Positions 36,366 to 46,001 of a DNA stretch of 64,000 bases are shown piece by piece (the stretch's first letter is position 1; every line of letters starts with the position of its first letter). Source of the DNA: Pirellula staleyi DSM 6068 (GTDB taxonomy: Bacteria; Planctomycetota; Planctomycetia; Pirellulales; Pirellulaceae); assembly GCF_000025185.1 (NCBI RefSeq), contig NC_013720.1:372001-436000 (forward strand). Direction: 5' to 3'. The notes beneath the pieces are model-generated. The model did no database searches and had not been told where the DNA came from. It saw nothing but the letters and a program-made list of their open reading frames with translations. The position numbers and the translations under genes are program-made.

Positions 36366-38585
36366 ATGTTCGCTCGAAAAACTCCTTCATCTCCTCTGCA
36401 ACAAGCGCTCGTTGTTTGCGGTTATGCCTTCCTCACTTTGGGAATTGAAAATACCCTCATGGCCGAAAAACCACCCGTCGCTCCGATTAAGACTGTCGCC
36501 GAAAACTACCACGGTGAAACGATTGTCGATCCCTATCGATACATGGAAGATTTCCATAGTCCCTTAGTTCAAGAGTGGGTCAAGGGACAAGCGGAGTTTG
36601 CGGCCAACACTTTAAAAACGATACGCGGACGCGATGCCTTACTCGCGCGAATTGCCGAACTCGATGCCGGTACGCCTTACACGATCTCGAACATAACCTG
36701 CCGGCCCAACGGTGACTTGTTTTACTTCAAGCAGTTAGCCTCCGAGAATGTAGCGAAGGTATTTTTGCGCGACGGGAAAACCAGCCAGGAGCGGCTGCTG
36801 ATCGATCCCGAAACATTTCCCAAAGCGAATGCGGATGATCATTTTACGATCAGTTTTTTTCGCGTCTCGCCCAATGGATCGCAACTGCTCTACGGATTCG
36901 CGGCTTCGGGTAGCGAAGAAACCACGCTCAAAGTGTTCGATTTGCTTACGAATGAAGATCTGCCGCTGGCCATCGATCGAATAGAAGCTGAGTACGCCTT
37001 ACCCTCTTGGATGCCGGATGGAAAATCATTCACGTACAGTCGGCGGCGAGATATCGCAGCCGATGCACCACCGACCGAGGGTTATAAATTCACACAAGCG
37101 TTCCGTTACACCATCGGTGATGCAAACGAAAAAGCGACGATGATTTTCGCGCACGGGGCCAACGGTTCGCCCGCTATGGCGGAGATGGATTTCCCTGCCG
37201 TCATCCTTCCCGCAGGCTCTACTTGGGCGCTTGGTCAAGTGAAACATGGCGACGAAACCGACATGTCACTCTACGTCACGCCGCAAACTGCTTTGGGTTC
37301 GCCCCACGTAGAGTGGGTGAAAATTTGCGACCGAACCGATCAAGTTACGGGCTATGCCGTTCGCGGCGATGACATTTACCTTCTGTGTGCGCAAAATGCT
37401 CCGCGATTTAAAGTCCTTCGCACTTCGCTGCGCGAGCCGAGCCTAGCCAAGGCTGAAACGATTGTCCCCAGCGGGGAATACGTGGTGGATTCGTTGGCGG
37501 TCGCCCAGGATGCACTTTACGTGGACGTACTCCAAGGAGTCTCCAGCCAAGTACTGCGAATCCCTTTTGAAGCGAACGCTCCTACTGAAACGATCACCTT
37601 GCCTGCCGATGAGCCCTCCGGCACCGTTGCGGTTGCGCATCCTGAAATACCCGGCGTGATGATTCGCACTCGCTCATGGACACAAACCGGACATTTGTAT
37701 CAATACGACCCCGTGGCGCGATCACTATCGGAAACAGGGTTGCAACCTCAAGGAAAATATGACAGCCCCGATTTTCTCACTTCCGTCGAATTCATGGTGA
37801 CGAGTCATGATGGCGTGAAGGTCCCGCTATCGATTATTCATCGTAAAGACATTCGTCTGGATGGATCCAACCCCACATTGCTCTCGGGTTATGGTGCGTA
37901 TGGATTCACGCTCCCGATGCGATACGACCCTATTTCACTCGCTTGGCTGCAACGAGGCGGAGTATTGGCGTTCGCACACACTCGCGGTGGCGGAGCATTC
38001 GGCAAACAGTGGCATCACGCTGGACGTAAACAAACCAAAGCAAATACTTGGAAAGATTTCATTGCTTGTGGCGAGTATTTGGTGCAAAAGGGCTATACGT
38101 CGCCCAGCAAATTGGCAGGCAAAGGTGGCAGCGCAGGAGGAATCTTGATCGGGCGAGCCATCACCGAAAGGCCCGATTTATTCGCGGCTGCCCAAATCTC
38201 AGTTGGGTGTACCGACATGTTGCGATTCGAATCCACGATGAATGGACCTCCCAACATTCCAGAATTCGGCACCATCCAGAAGGCCGATGAATTCCGCAGT
38301 TTGCTGGCGATGAGTACCTTCCATCACATTCAAAATGGCGTGAAGTATCCCGCTGTGATCTTGACGCACGGCATCAACGACCCGCGTGTTGAACCGTGGC
38401 AATCAGCCAAAACAACTGCCCGTTTGCAAGCCGCTAGTTCTAGCGGAAAACCGATCCTGTTTCGCGTCGATTATCACTCTGGCCATGGGATCGGCTCGAC
38501 AAAAAAACAACGCCAGGAAGAACTCGCCGATGTCTGGTCGTTCCTGCTCTGGCAGTTTGGCGATGCATCTTTTCAAACGCATTGA
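36366..38585 (+). CDS. Prolyl oligopeptidase family protein (S9A), probably exported
   Basis: I place the start at ATG 36366, which begins a short basic segment and a hydrophobic stretch (ALVVCGYAFLTLGIENTLMA); TTG 36345 extends the frame. The protein is about 739 residues, typical for prolyl endopeptidases. The propeller begins VDPYRYMEDFHSP; the catalytic domain has GYGAYGFTLPMRYD and AHTRGGGAFGKQWH. Then comes KGGSAGG with the nucleophile serine, HGINDPRVEPWQSAK with the Asp, and YHSGHGIG with the His. The enzyme cleaves short peptides after proline. There are no functionally related neighbours. Confidence 0.88.
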   Translation: MFARKTPSSPLQQALVVCGYAFLTLGIENTLMAEKPPVAPIKTVAENYHGETIVDPYRYMEDFHSPLVQEWVKGQAEFAANTLKTIRGRDALLARIAELDAGTPYTISNITCRPNGDLFYFKQLASENVAKVFLRDGKTSQERLLIDPETFPKANADDHFTISFFRVSPNGSQLLYGFAASGSEETTLKVFDLLTNEDLPLAIDRIEAEYALPSWMPDGKSFTYSRRRDIAADAPPTEGYKFTQAFRYTIGDANEKATMIFAHGANGSPAMAEMDFPAVILPAGSTWALGQVKHGDETDMSLYVTPQTALGSPHVEWVKICDRTDQVTGYAVRGDDIYLLCAQNAPRFKVLRTSLREPSLAKAETIVPSGEYVVDSLAVAQDALYVDVLQGVSSQVLRIPFEANAPTETITLPADEPSGTVAVAHPEIPGVMIRTRSWTQTGHLYQYDPVARSLSETGLQPQGKYDSPDFLTSVEFMVTSHDGVKVPLSIIHRKDIRLDGSNPTLLSGYGAYGFTLPMRYDPISLAWLQRGGVLAFAHTRGGGAFGKQWHHAGRKQTKANTWKDFIACGEYLVQKGYTSPSKLAGKGGSAGGILIGRAITERPDLFAAAQISVGCTDMLRFESTMNGPPNIPEFGTIQKADEFRSLLAMSTFHHIQNGVKYPAVILTHGINDPRVEPWQSAKTTARLQAASSSGKPILFRVDYHSGHGIGSTKKQRQEELADVWSFLLWQFGDASFQTH

Positions 38586-38923
38586 AATGCGAACCAGTCG
38601 GTTCTTTAAGATTTCTAGTACGCCCGTCGGATTCTGCGTCGGTTAATTTGCAAAATGCCCTATTCCCCTTGGAATATGGAGGATGTTGGCCTCCCGTAGG
38701 GAGTACTGCGCAGATAAAATCCCAGAATTAGAAACCCCAAGAATCGCCACAACGGTGTGCTTTGCCTGGTGGTTTTGCCTTTCGTAACCTTGACGGCAAC
38801 CTCCTAGATGCGCCCTATTTTTCTAGCCTCCTGCGCCGGATATTGCACGGTCACGAAGGACAGATCGACCAAGCCAGGCAGGGGCAACTTGGTCATGAGG
38901 ATGAGACTCGAGGGGGAACGTAC
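38586..38923. other. Intergenic stretch, little content
   Basis: About 340 bases after the oligopeptidase. GAACC-AGTC-GGTTC at 38591-38604 followed by TTTA may be a weak terminator. No gene is supported. Confidence 0.4.
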
Positions 38924-39133
38924 TTAGTTCCACTGATAGGGCTTGTTCGCTACGAGTTCCAGACGCTTGCGGGCGGCTACTTGCTTCTGGGCCAGCACAT
39001 AGGCCTGCTGATAGATACTCGCCTCGGCTGTTGGCAAACAGCATGACACTGTAACGAATCCCCCCTTGGTGATCGCGACATTTTCCGGAGTCAATCGACT
39101 GGCAACGATGCTGTGAGCAGGTAGGCGATTCAT
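38924..39133 (-). CDS. Small hypothetical protein
   Basis: A 69-residue open frame with IYQQAYVLAQKQVAARKRLE near its end. A similar short pattern (AAHEQAQKQVTERLAKEEW) occurs at the C-terminus of the hypothetical protein encoded at 39554-39847, so both may belong to one small family. No ribosome-binding site stands out. Low confidence, function unknown. Confidence 0.35.
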   Translation of the reverse strand: MNRLPAHSIVASRLTPENVAITKGGFVTVSCCLPTAEASIYQQAYVLAQKQVAARKRLELVANKPYQWN

Positions 39134-39181
39134 GGCGGACTCAGTGGCAGCGAAATTTGAAACATCAGATCGATGATCAAT

Positions 39182-39313
39182 TCAATTGCAATGAGCGTGC
39201 CACTCATGCAAATTCCCTCGGCCCGCCAAACTCGCCAGATTACGAGCAACTTCGTGATGCTTCAACAACCAGTGCTGCAAACTTTCCGAGCCTGGCAACT
39301 CCAACCGCGCCAT
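39182..39313 (-). CDS. Small ORF or remnant
   Basis: A 43-codon frame beginning MARLELPGSESLQHWLLKHH and containing EVARNLASLAGRG. The minus strand just upstream, in another frame, also has protein-like text (RRRVSGSLMANSDCVARGL, then WPRLAMALAYKWRG), which would join to this frame after LELPG with one frameshift. The two could be one broken gene of about 100 codons. No family recognised. Confidence 0.3.
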   Translation of the reverse strand: MARLELPGSESLQHWLLKHHEVARNLASLAGRGNLHEWHAHCN

Positions 39314-39482
39314 TTGTAAGCGAGTGCCATCGCTAATCGCGGCCAGCCATCACCTGTGCTGGAATAGAGCCCGCGAGCGACGCAATCGGAATTTGCCATC
39401 AACGAGCCGGACACTCTCCGACGCGCATCCTCGGCAGTCTGCCCCTGAGAAGCTCGTCAAGAGTGACCAATGAAAATGGGTC

Positions 39483-39538
39483 AGATGCTGGGCATTACAT
39501 GAAGACACTAAGCAATTGAATCAGCCGACCCAGCATCT
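39483..39538 (-). terminator. Inverted repeat after the hypothetical gene at 39554
   Basis: AGATGCTGGG (39483-39492) and CCCAGCATCT (39529-39538) are perfect 10-base inverted repeats with a 36-base spacer, starting 15 bases downstream of the minus-strand gene. It could be a terminator or a leftover repeat; the loop is long. Confidence 0.35.
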
Positions 39539-39553
39539 ATCAAAGAAGAGCCA

Positions 39554-39847
39554 TCATATTTGATAGTCAATGCCGCACTTCGACATAATCTGCTGCCATT
39601 CTTCTTTGGCTAAACGCTCAGTCACTTGCTTTTGCGCTTGCTCGTGGGCGGCCATCACAAGGTTCATTCCCCAGCTGCCGTCAGTTGGGCTAGATGCCAT
39701 CGGTGGCGGGTTTGGTGCCGCAAATCCCGGCAAATAGCACACGGCGAACCCACGCCATTGCAGCGGAGATTCTGGGATCTTCTTTGATTTTTCTTGGTCC
39801 ATATAGGCTCGTATTCGGTTGGTCGACATCCTAGCCCAACCTCCCAT
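39554..39847 (-). CDS. Hypothetical protein
   Basis: The 97-residue product contains ESPLQWRGFAVCYLPGFAAP near 27-46 and a C-terminal helix AAHEQAQKQVTERLAKEEWQ. There is no signal peptide or membrane helix. The start may be the inner ATG of STNRIRAYMDQE. The family is not recognised; the C-terminal helix resembles that of the small ORF at 38924-39133. Confidence 0.4.
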   Translation of the reverse strand: MGGWARMSTNRIRAYMDQEKSKKIPESPLQWRGFAVCYLPGFAAPNPPPMASSPTDGSWGMNLVMAAHEQAQKQVTERLAKEEWQQIMSKCGIDYQI

Positions 39848-40184
39848 CTTGAAGGAGAGTGTTTAGCAACTTGATCAACATTAAATATCGGAGTTTATCA
39901 AGCCGCGCACGGGGAGTGACCTAGGATTTGTTTGACATGATTCTACTCTAGCGACGAAAAAATCGTTATAGACGGAAAATGTTATTGACGAAATTACTTC
40001 GACATCATTAGTGTGATGTCCTAACGCTGCCGACCCGTCTATCGGGAGGCCTCTTTTAATGCCCCCCGGCGTTGCTGACTGAACCTGTTCAGAGGCACGC
40101 GGATCAGCCTGTTGATCATCCTTGCTTGCCCAGACTCATTTTCGAGTGGCTCTGCGATTGATCCAGGTGAAAGGAGTCCCCTCC
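39848..40184. other. Intergenic stretch upstream of the cysteine-rich gene
   Basis: About 340 bases. The part before 40020 is AT-rich (TTATTGACGAAATTACTTCG near 39982-40001) and may contain the promoter of the cysteine-rich gene; no element fits the consensus well. An AAGGAG at 40171-40176 is its ribosome-binding site. Confidence 0.4.
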
Positions 40185-40634
40185 GTGTCGACCGCAATCA
40201 TGATGGAACGTTTCGCTGCTGGAACCACCACCACGGCAACCCCAGCAGCTCCGACCACAGTGCCAGCTAACTGGTGCGTGGTTCCACGCTGCAAAATGAC
40301 CTTCGAGAAGTGTGCCGGTGGTTTCAAGATCCACTGCAAATGCGATGACAGCGTTGCTGCTGCCACCCTGCAGAACCTCTGCAACATGCTCGCCAGCGGA
40401 CTTTGCAGCTGCTGCTGCACTTGGAACGGCATGGTCATGTGCAACGTGAATCTCTGCTGTGGCAACTGCACCTGCGAAGCCACCAAAGATGGCGTTTGCA
40501 TCAGCTGCTGTAGTGGCGATCAGAGATGCTGCGACATGCTCCAAGCTTGCTGCGAAGCCCTTAGCTGCTGCTGCGAAAGCGGATGCTGCTGCTATGTTTG
40601 CTTTAACGGCACCCCTTGCTGCTGCTGTTGCTAA
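40185..40634 (+). CDS. Cysteine-rich protein (34 Cys in 149 residues)
   Basis: GTG at 40185 is preceded by AAGGAG with 8-base spacing; an open frame extends to 40122 without such a signal. The first 45 residues are Thr/Ala/Pro-rich. From WCVVPRCKMTFEKC onward nearly every third residue is Cys, including CSCCC, CCGNCTC, CCCESGCCC and the terminal run of five Cys. There is no signal peptide, so the protein is probably cytoplasmic, where reduced Cys could bind metal as in metallothioneins, although spacing is not that of known metallothioneins. A structural disulphide protein is the alternative. The family is unknown to me. It stands alone in a gene-poor area. Confidence 0.65.
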   Translation: MSTAIMMERFAAGTTTTATPAAPTTVPANWCVVPRCKMTFEKCAGGFKIHCKCDDSVAAATLQNLCNMLASGLCSCCCTWNGMVMCNVNLCCGNCTCEATKDGVCISCCSGDQRCCDMLQACCEALSCCCESGCCCYVCFNGTPCCCCC

Positions 40635-41593
40635 TTGAGAATCAGAAACGACAGATCCGAGCTTGCTCGGCCAAGTCTTTCATCTTCAAGTGCCGAGTCC
40701 TACCTGACCTGCAGGAGGACTCGTGTCACTTTCTTGACGCATGCTGCGTCTGCGCCACTCGGGTGCACTTGGCGAAATCTTTCGCACCTACCCGCCACCT
40801 TTCGCCGTGATATTTACTATCGCCAGACTATTTCACGGCCGCTGCACTCCTCGATAACGGCAATCTGCAATTGGATACTGAAAAAAAGAAGCAAAGTCGC
40901 TTAATGCAAGACAAAATGATCGATTTGATCGCGATACTAAACATTTCGTATCTTTGGCACGCCACTCGCTACAACCGTCATCCGATGCAGTAAAAACCTG
41001 CTGATCGACAGATGCAGAAGCGACTAGCCAGTCGTGTCACCCACCCGGCATTTGCAAACCCGGTATGCAGCGGCACGAGCAGTTTTTTCAGCGATCGCCG
41101 ATTACCAGTCAGACTGCGTCACACGGATGTAAGTTCCGAACCATCGGACCAAAAATTCTCTACTAGTTGCGTTGCTCACTGGATTTTACCGGAGGCGATC
41201 GCGGCGACTCTCCTTTGGAGTCATCGCATGTTTGCTGTTCTCACTCGCCATCCAGGCACACTGGATCGACTGGCCGCTTCACTTCAGAAGCTGCCACTCG
41301 CCTCACGCGGCGCTCACTCACTCGCCAGCCGCTGTTGTTTCGCCTCGCTTACCCTGAGCCCTGCTACCAGGCCAGGTCGGTGTTGTTGTTAGAGGCCATC
41401 GCGCCTCCCCAAATCACCGGTGGAGTCACTCTCTGACTTCACCTCTGACTGACCTCATCGACTTCTCCAGCCTAACGTCCCAGCGTTCGCCATCCCTCGA
41501 TGGTGGATCAGCAAACGACAAGCTGTGGATCGATGATCAGTCTCCCAGCAACTCCCCAGGCTCCAGCAAAATTTAATCCGGAAATCACCCATC
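40635..41593. other. Long intergenic stretch, no gene supported
   Basis: Nearly 1 kb without a convincing gene. CCGAGC-TT-GCTCGG at 40657-40670, 23 bases after the cysteine-rich gene, may be a weak terminator. Open frames between 41012 and 41436 overlap in several frames and show no protein-like pattern. The promoter of the DUF1559 gene must lie at the right end. Confidence 0.45.
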
Positions 41594-42529
41594 ATGAATA
41601 CGCGACCAATCTCCCTATCGAATCAACGCCACGCCTTTACGCTTGTTGAACTGCTCGTCGTCATCGCGATCATCGGTGTACTAGTAGCACTGCTACTTCC
41701 CGCCGTCCAAGCTGCTCGCGAAGCGGCCCGTCGCATGCAATGCAGCAACAACCTGCGACAAGTGGGGCTCGCGTCACACAACTTTCACGACACACTCGGC
41801 TTCCTTCCCCCCGCCTTCATCGGTGACAACTCCGATACTCCAAATGGCTGGGCGACTTGGGGCGCGCTGGTACTCCCTTACATGGAAGGGGGCAACCAGT
41901 TTGCTAAATGGGATGTAACGCGACGTGCGTCGCTTCAGCCGCTCGAGGCCTATCAGCCACAGATCAAGGCTTACGTATGCCCCTCGCGTCAACTGCCGGT
42001 CCTGAGTGTCAATGATTTCGCGACCCCTGGAGGCTCCCTTTCGGATTACGCTTGCGCGTTCGGAACAGCGGCCGACTACACCTCTTCCAATGGCGCGATG
42101 ATTCCCAACATGCCATTCGTTGTGCTTGATTCCGCGAGTGGCGAGTATCGGGTCTCTAAGTGGTCGGGGCAATTGACACTGGCCGACCTAACTGATGGGA
42201 CTTCGAACACGTTTCTCTATGGCGAGAAACATATCCGCCCTAACTCACTGCGTGGGAAAAACGAAGATCGAAGCATTTTTAGTGGCGTCCGCAACACACA
42301 TCGTCGCATGTGCGGAATCGCAGCCAATGGCGATCAACGCCCACTCCTCCCTCCTCAAGTTCAGGCGGCTGCTTTGGCCAACAGCAGCTTTGGAGGACCT
42401 CACCCCGGGGTGTGCCAGTTTGTGTTCGCCGACGGTAGCACTAAACCGGTGCGGATTACCGCCTCACTCGACACACTGACCCGCCTAGTGCGGCGCAACG
42501 ATGGCGAAGTGATCGCTGGGGACTACTAA
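41594..42529 (+). CDS. DUF1559 protein with prepilin-like N-terminus
   Basis: The 311-residue protein starts with a short basic leader and [20 protein letters not shown], then [20 protein letters not shown]. This is a type IV prepilin-like N-terminus with the Glu5 of the mature protein, followed by the DUF1559 domain ([28 protein letters not shown]) and the terminal H-X9-DG motif ([11 protein letters not shown]). These proteins are planctomycete-specific, often in many copies, and presumably secreted through a type II-like system; their role is unknown. Followed by a small lipoprotein gene, a pairing seen again at 51420-52792 and 55395-56847. Confidence 0.9.
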   Translation: MNTRPISLSNQRHAFTLVELLVVIAIIGVLVALLLPAVQAAREAARRMQCSNNLRQVGLASHNFHDTLGFLPPAFIGDNSDTPNGWATWGALVLPYMEGGNQFAKWDVTRRASLQPLEAYQPQIKAYVCPSRQLPVLSVNDFATPGGSLSDYACAFGTAADYTSSNGAMIPNMPFVVLDSASGEYRVSKWSGQLTLADLTDGTSNTFLYGEKHIRPNSLRGKNEDRSIFSGVRNTHRRMCGIAANGDQRPLLPPQVQAAALANSSFGGPHPGVCQFVFADGSTKPVRITASLDTLTRLVRRNDGEVIAGDY

Positions 42530-42561
42530 TCGGCTTCGAACACATCCGTACCAACTGAAAA

Positions 42562-43023
42562 ATGAATGCTATGACGCCTACTCACGGATCACTACCGCTA
42601 CACCGACAGACTCGGCAATTCCTACCAGCATGGCTACTGCTGGCAACCTTGCTTGCCACTGGCTGCGACTCGGGTCCGGCAGTTTATCCCATTCATGGAA
42701 AACTGACGGTTTCCTCCGGTGATCCCTCGCCTCTGGCAGGTCACAGCATCGAGATCGTGAGTCGGGAAAACAATCAGATTCGATCGTTTGCCTCGATTAA
42801 CCCCGATGGAACCTTTGAGATCGAGTCGCTGATCGAAGGCAAACTTGTTAAAGGCGCCTTGCCTGGCGACTATGCCGGAAGAGTGATTTTTACAGACGAT
42901 CATCCGGCCCAGCGCCATCAAGCCATGCAACTTGTTCCTCCTAAGTATCTCAACATTGACTCTTCGAATCTCTCTTTAAAGGTTCCAAGCGATTCCGATA
43001 TTGAGTGGAACCTCGTTCCTTAA
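42562..43023 (+). CDS. Small secreted lipoprotein
   Basis: The 153-residue product has a lipoprotein signal ending in the lipobox LATGC (about 31-35) and a beta-rich mature part with YPIHGKLTVSSGDPSP, PDGTFEIESL and LPGDYAGRVIFTDD. This is the carboxypeptidase-regulatory-like / transthyretin-like pattern common in planctomycete lipoproteins next to DUF1559 genes. It begins 32 bases after the DUF1559 gene and is probably co-expressed. Function unknown. Confidence 0.75.
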   Translation: MNAMTPTHGSLPLHRQTRQFLPAWLLLATLLATGCDSGPAVYPIHGKLTVSSGDPSPLAGHSIEIVSRENNQIRSFASINPDGTFEIESLIEGKLVKGALPGDYAGRVIFTDDHPAQRHQAMQLVPPKYLNIDSSNLSLKVPSDSDIEWNLVP

Positions 43024-43163
43024 AGAAAACGTGCAGCGACAATCATCACTTCGAGACGAAGCAATGATCTCACGCAGCCCCACAATATGTTAAGCCACTG
43101 AAACATCTTTGTAGTATCAGCTCCTGAGCTACAGTTGCTGAGCTACCTCCAGGAATAAACACG

Positions 43164-45860
43164 ATGCTTGTTTCTCTAATATCCAAGTGCTCTCGAGTTG
43201 CACGGCGAAGAGCGGTACGCAACATCGAGATACTAGTAGCTGTTGCTATCAGCATGGCCTGCAGCGGCATCGCGCTCGCCATTGAAGCCCCCGAGGTCGA
43301 TCCACAAAAGATCGAGTTTTTCGAAAAGGAGGTTCGGCCGATCCTGGTGAGCAATTGCTACAACTGCCATTCGGCTGATAACAAAGCAGCTGGCGGGTTG
43401 CGTGTCGACGACCATCTGGGGCTGCTGGCGGGCGGTAGTAGTGGCCCGGCAATTGTCCCTGGCAAGCCTGATGAAAGCATTTTGATTCAGGCGATTCGCT
43501 ATGAGGGGTTTGAGATGCCCCCGAAGAAGCGACTCGCGGACGATGAAGTGGCTACTCTCGTGAAATGGGTGGCGGATGGTGCTGTATGGCCCGTCGAGCA
43601 GATTGCCACTTCGATCGGCAAACCGAACGAGCAATACGACAAACTAAAGACGGAGCACTGGGCTTGGCAGCCGCTGGCGCAAGCGAACGTCCCATCGGTT
43701 CAAAACACCGCTTGGCCTCGCACCGAGATTGACCACTTTATTCTCGCTAAGCTCGAAGCTGCCAACCTCAGTCCCGTCGAGGATGCGGACAAGCTGTCCC
43801 TCCTTCGACGCGTTACGTTCGACCTCACTGGACTTCCTCCCACACCTGAAGAAATCGATGCCTATGTCGCCGACGAATCGGCAAACGCCTTTGAGAAAGT
43901 GGTCGATCGACTCCTGTCTTCACCAGCCTATGGCGAGCGATGGGGCCGCCATTGGCTCGACATTGCCCGCTATGGCGAATCGACCGGTTCGGCTCGCAAC
44001 GTCCCTTATCCTCATGCCTGGCGCTACCGCGACTATGTCATCAAGTCGATCGGTGAAGACAAACCCTACGATCAGTTCCTAAAGGAGCAAATTGCCGGTG
44101 ACTTGTTGCCCGCAATCTCCCCAACGCAGAAGGCGGAGCAACTCACGGCGACAGGTTTTCTGGCACTTGGCGTGAAGGATGTGAATCAACGCTTTAAAGT
44201 TCGCTTCATCATGGACAACGTCGATGAACAGATCGACACAGTGACACGAAGCGTGCTCGGACTTACTGTCAGCTGTGCTCGTTGCCACGATCATAAGTTC
44301 GATCCGATTCCCACAGCCGACTACTATGCGCTGGCCGGCATTTTCACCAGCACCGATTTGTGTGCCGGCGTGCGAAACAAAATGGGTGGCGGCGGATTGG
44401 ACTACTACGACTCGGCGATGCTTATTCAAGTGGGCGTAGCGACTGGCGAGAAGGCCCATGTCACGGCTCAAGTGGAAGAGCTTCAGGCAAAAGTCGAAGC
44501 GGCTAAGTCTGAATTCGAACGGCTGCGTGACTCAGCTGAAGGAGAAGAAAAAGCTCCCAACGGTCGCCCCAAACGCCAAGTGGCGCGACAGAAGCTCAAT
44601 CGGCTTCAGCAAGAACTTTTGGCGCTCACCGATCCGGCAACTCAGGTCGATGTCGCCCACGGTGTCCGCGACGCCAAGCAGATTGCCGACACGCAAGTGC
44701 GCATCCGCGGCGAAGCTGAACGGATCGGACCGGTCGTCCCACGTGGTTTTCTGTCCCTCGTGAATGTTCCAGATGCTCGCCCTATGAACACCTCGCAGAG
44801 TGGCCGCTTGGAACTCGCCGAGTGGCTCACCAGCAGTCAGAATCCGCTCACCTCGCGAGTGATTGCCAATCGAGTGTGGCACTACTTGCTTGGCAAGGGA
44901 TTGGTGCAAAGCGTCGACAACTTTGGTGTGACGGGCGACACACCTTCGCATCCTGAATTGCTCGACCATCTTGCTGCGAAGTTCGTTGCTGATGGGTGGT
45001 CGCTCAAGAAGGCAATTCGAAGCGTCGTCCTCTCGCGTGCTTATCAGCTTAGCGCTGCTGCGGGCGATTCGCAGATGAGTGTCGACCCAGCCAACAGGCT
45101 CGTTTGGCGTCATTCGCCTCGTCGACTTGAAGCGGAAGAACTGCGCGACGCGATGCTCGCCGTCGCCAGTTCGCTTGACGTCAAGAATCCAGGGGCGTCG
45201 CCAGCAGCAGAGCTCAAGATGATGGAGATTCGCAACAATGGACCTGAAGCTGCCAAACTTTCCGACCTCGCGCTGGCTAGCAAGCATCGCAGCATCTACT
45301 TGCCATTGGTACGAGGTATCGTTCCCACTTCTCTCGGCGTCTTCGACTTCGCAGAGCAAGGGATGGTAACTGGTTCGCGCGATGTCACCACGGTCTCGAC
45401 GCAGGCTCTTTACTTGCTTAACGATCCGCTCGTAAGGCGTCAATCGCTCGTGCTTGCCGATCAGTTGCTTGCCGATAGCACACTATCAGATGAAGCTCGA
45501 CTGTCTGTCGTCTATCGACGCACCCTTGGCCGCACTCCTTCGAGCGAGGAGCTTCTTCGAGCTACCGAGTTTCTCGATTCTTATGAGCAAGTCTGGCTCG
45601 CCGCAAAGAGCCAAGCTTCTGCCGACGCGCCGGAAGTTGCAGTCGATCAACCAGCAGAAACAACTGCCGATGCGGCGACTGCTAACACGAATGCTGCTGC
45701 TAACGCCACAGCAAATGCCATTGTCGATCCCGACAACGTCGATCAAACCGACCTGACGGTGCGAAACGATTCGGTCGAGGCTGCAACTAGCAAATCAGCT
45801 GCTCTCGCAGCGTTCGTTCAAGCGATTTTTGGATCAGCTGAATTTCGCTACGTGAAATAG
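43164..45860 (+). CDS. Cytochrome-type DUF1549/DUF1553 protein
   Basis: The 898-residue protein has a hydrophobic export signal (about 25-40), haem site NCYNCHSADNKAAGG near 67, then the DUF1549 region (WPRTEIDHFILAKLEAANL, RRVTFDLTGLPPTPEE, AYGERWGRHWLDIARYGES). The DUF1553 region has NPLTSRVIANRVWHYLLGKG, DNFGVTGDTPSHPELLD and RRLEAEELRDAML. An Ala/Thr/Asn-rich stretch of about 40 residues interrupts the end of the protein near 835-865. This is the classic exported DUF1549/DUF1553 protein that pairs with DUF1501, which follows at 46002. The substrate of this system is unproven. Confidence 0.88.
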   Translation: MLVSLISKCSRVARRRAVRNIEILVAVAISMACSGIALAIEAPEVDPQKIEFFEKEVRPILVSNCYNCHSADNKAAGGLRVDDHLGLLAGGSSGPAIVPGKPDESILIQAIRYEGFEMPPKKRLADDEVATLVKWVADGAVWPVEQIATSIGKPNEQYDKLKTEHWAWQPLAQANVPSVQNTAWPRTEIDHFILAKLEAANLSPVEDADKLSLLRRVTFDLTGLPPTPEEIDAYVADESANAFEKVVDRLLSSPAYGERWGRHWLDIARYGESTGSARNVPYPHAWRYRDYVIKSIGEDKPYDQFLKEQIAGDLLPAISPTQKAEQLTATGFLALGVKDVNQRFKVRFIMDNVDEQIDTVTRSVLGLTVSCARCHDHKFDPIPTADYYALAGIFTSTDLCAGVRNKMGGGGLDYYDSAMLIQVGVATGEKAHVTAQVEELQAKVEAAKSEFERLRDSAEGEEKAPNGRPKRQVARQKLNRLQQELLALTDPATQVDVAHGVRDAKQIADTQVRIRGEAERIGPVVPRGFLSLVNVPDARPMNTSQSGRLELAEWLTSSQNPLTSRVIANRVWHYLLGKGLVQSVDNFGVTGDTPSHPELLDHLAAKFVADGWSLKKAIRSVVLSRAYQLSAAAGDSQMSVDPANRLVWRHSPRRLEAEELRDAMLAVASSLDVKNPGASPAAELKMMEIRNNGPEAAKLSDLALASKHRSIYLPLVRGIVPTSLGVFDFAEQGMVTGSRDVTTVSTQALYLLNDPLVRRQSLVLADQLLADSTLSDEARLSVVYRRTLGRTPSSEELLRATEFLDSYEQVWLAAKSQASADAPEVAVDQPAETTADAATANTNAAANATANAIVDPDNVDQTDLTVRNDSVEAATSKSAALAAFVQAIFGSAEFRYVK

Positions 45861-46001
45861 AGTTGCCGAATCAACCTCAACCTGATTGAAGCGAGGAGAA
45901 GCGACTTAGTGAAGTCGCTTCGACCACCAACCCCAACTACCGACACATCGCTCGGCTACAAAAAATGTCAGCTGCGCGATCATTTGCCAAGGATACCTTC
46001 C

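Noticed and set aside
44532-45443. 303-codon minus-strand open frame
   Set aside because: Antisense shadow of the DUF1549/DUF1553 gene.
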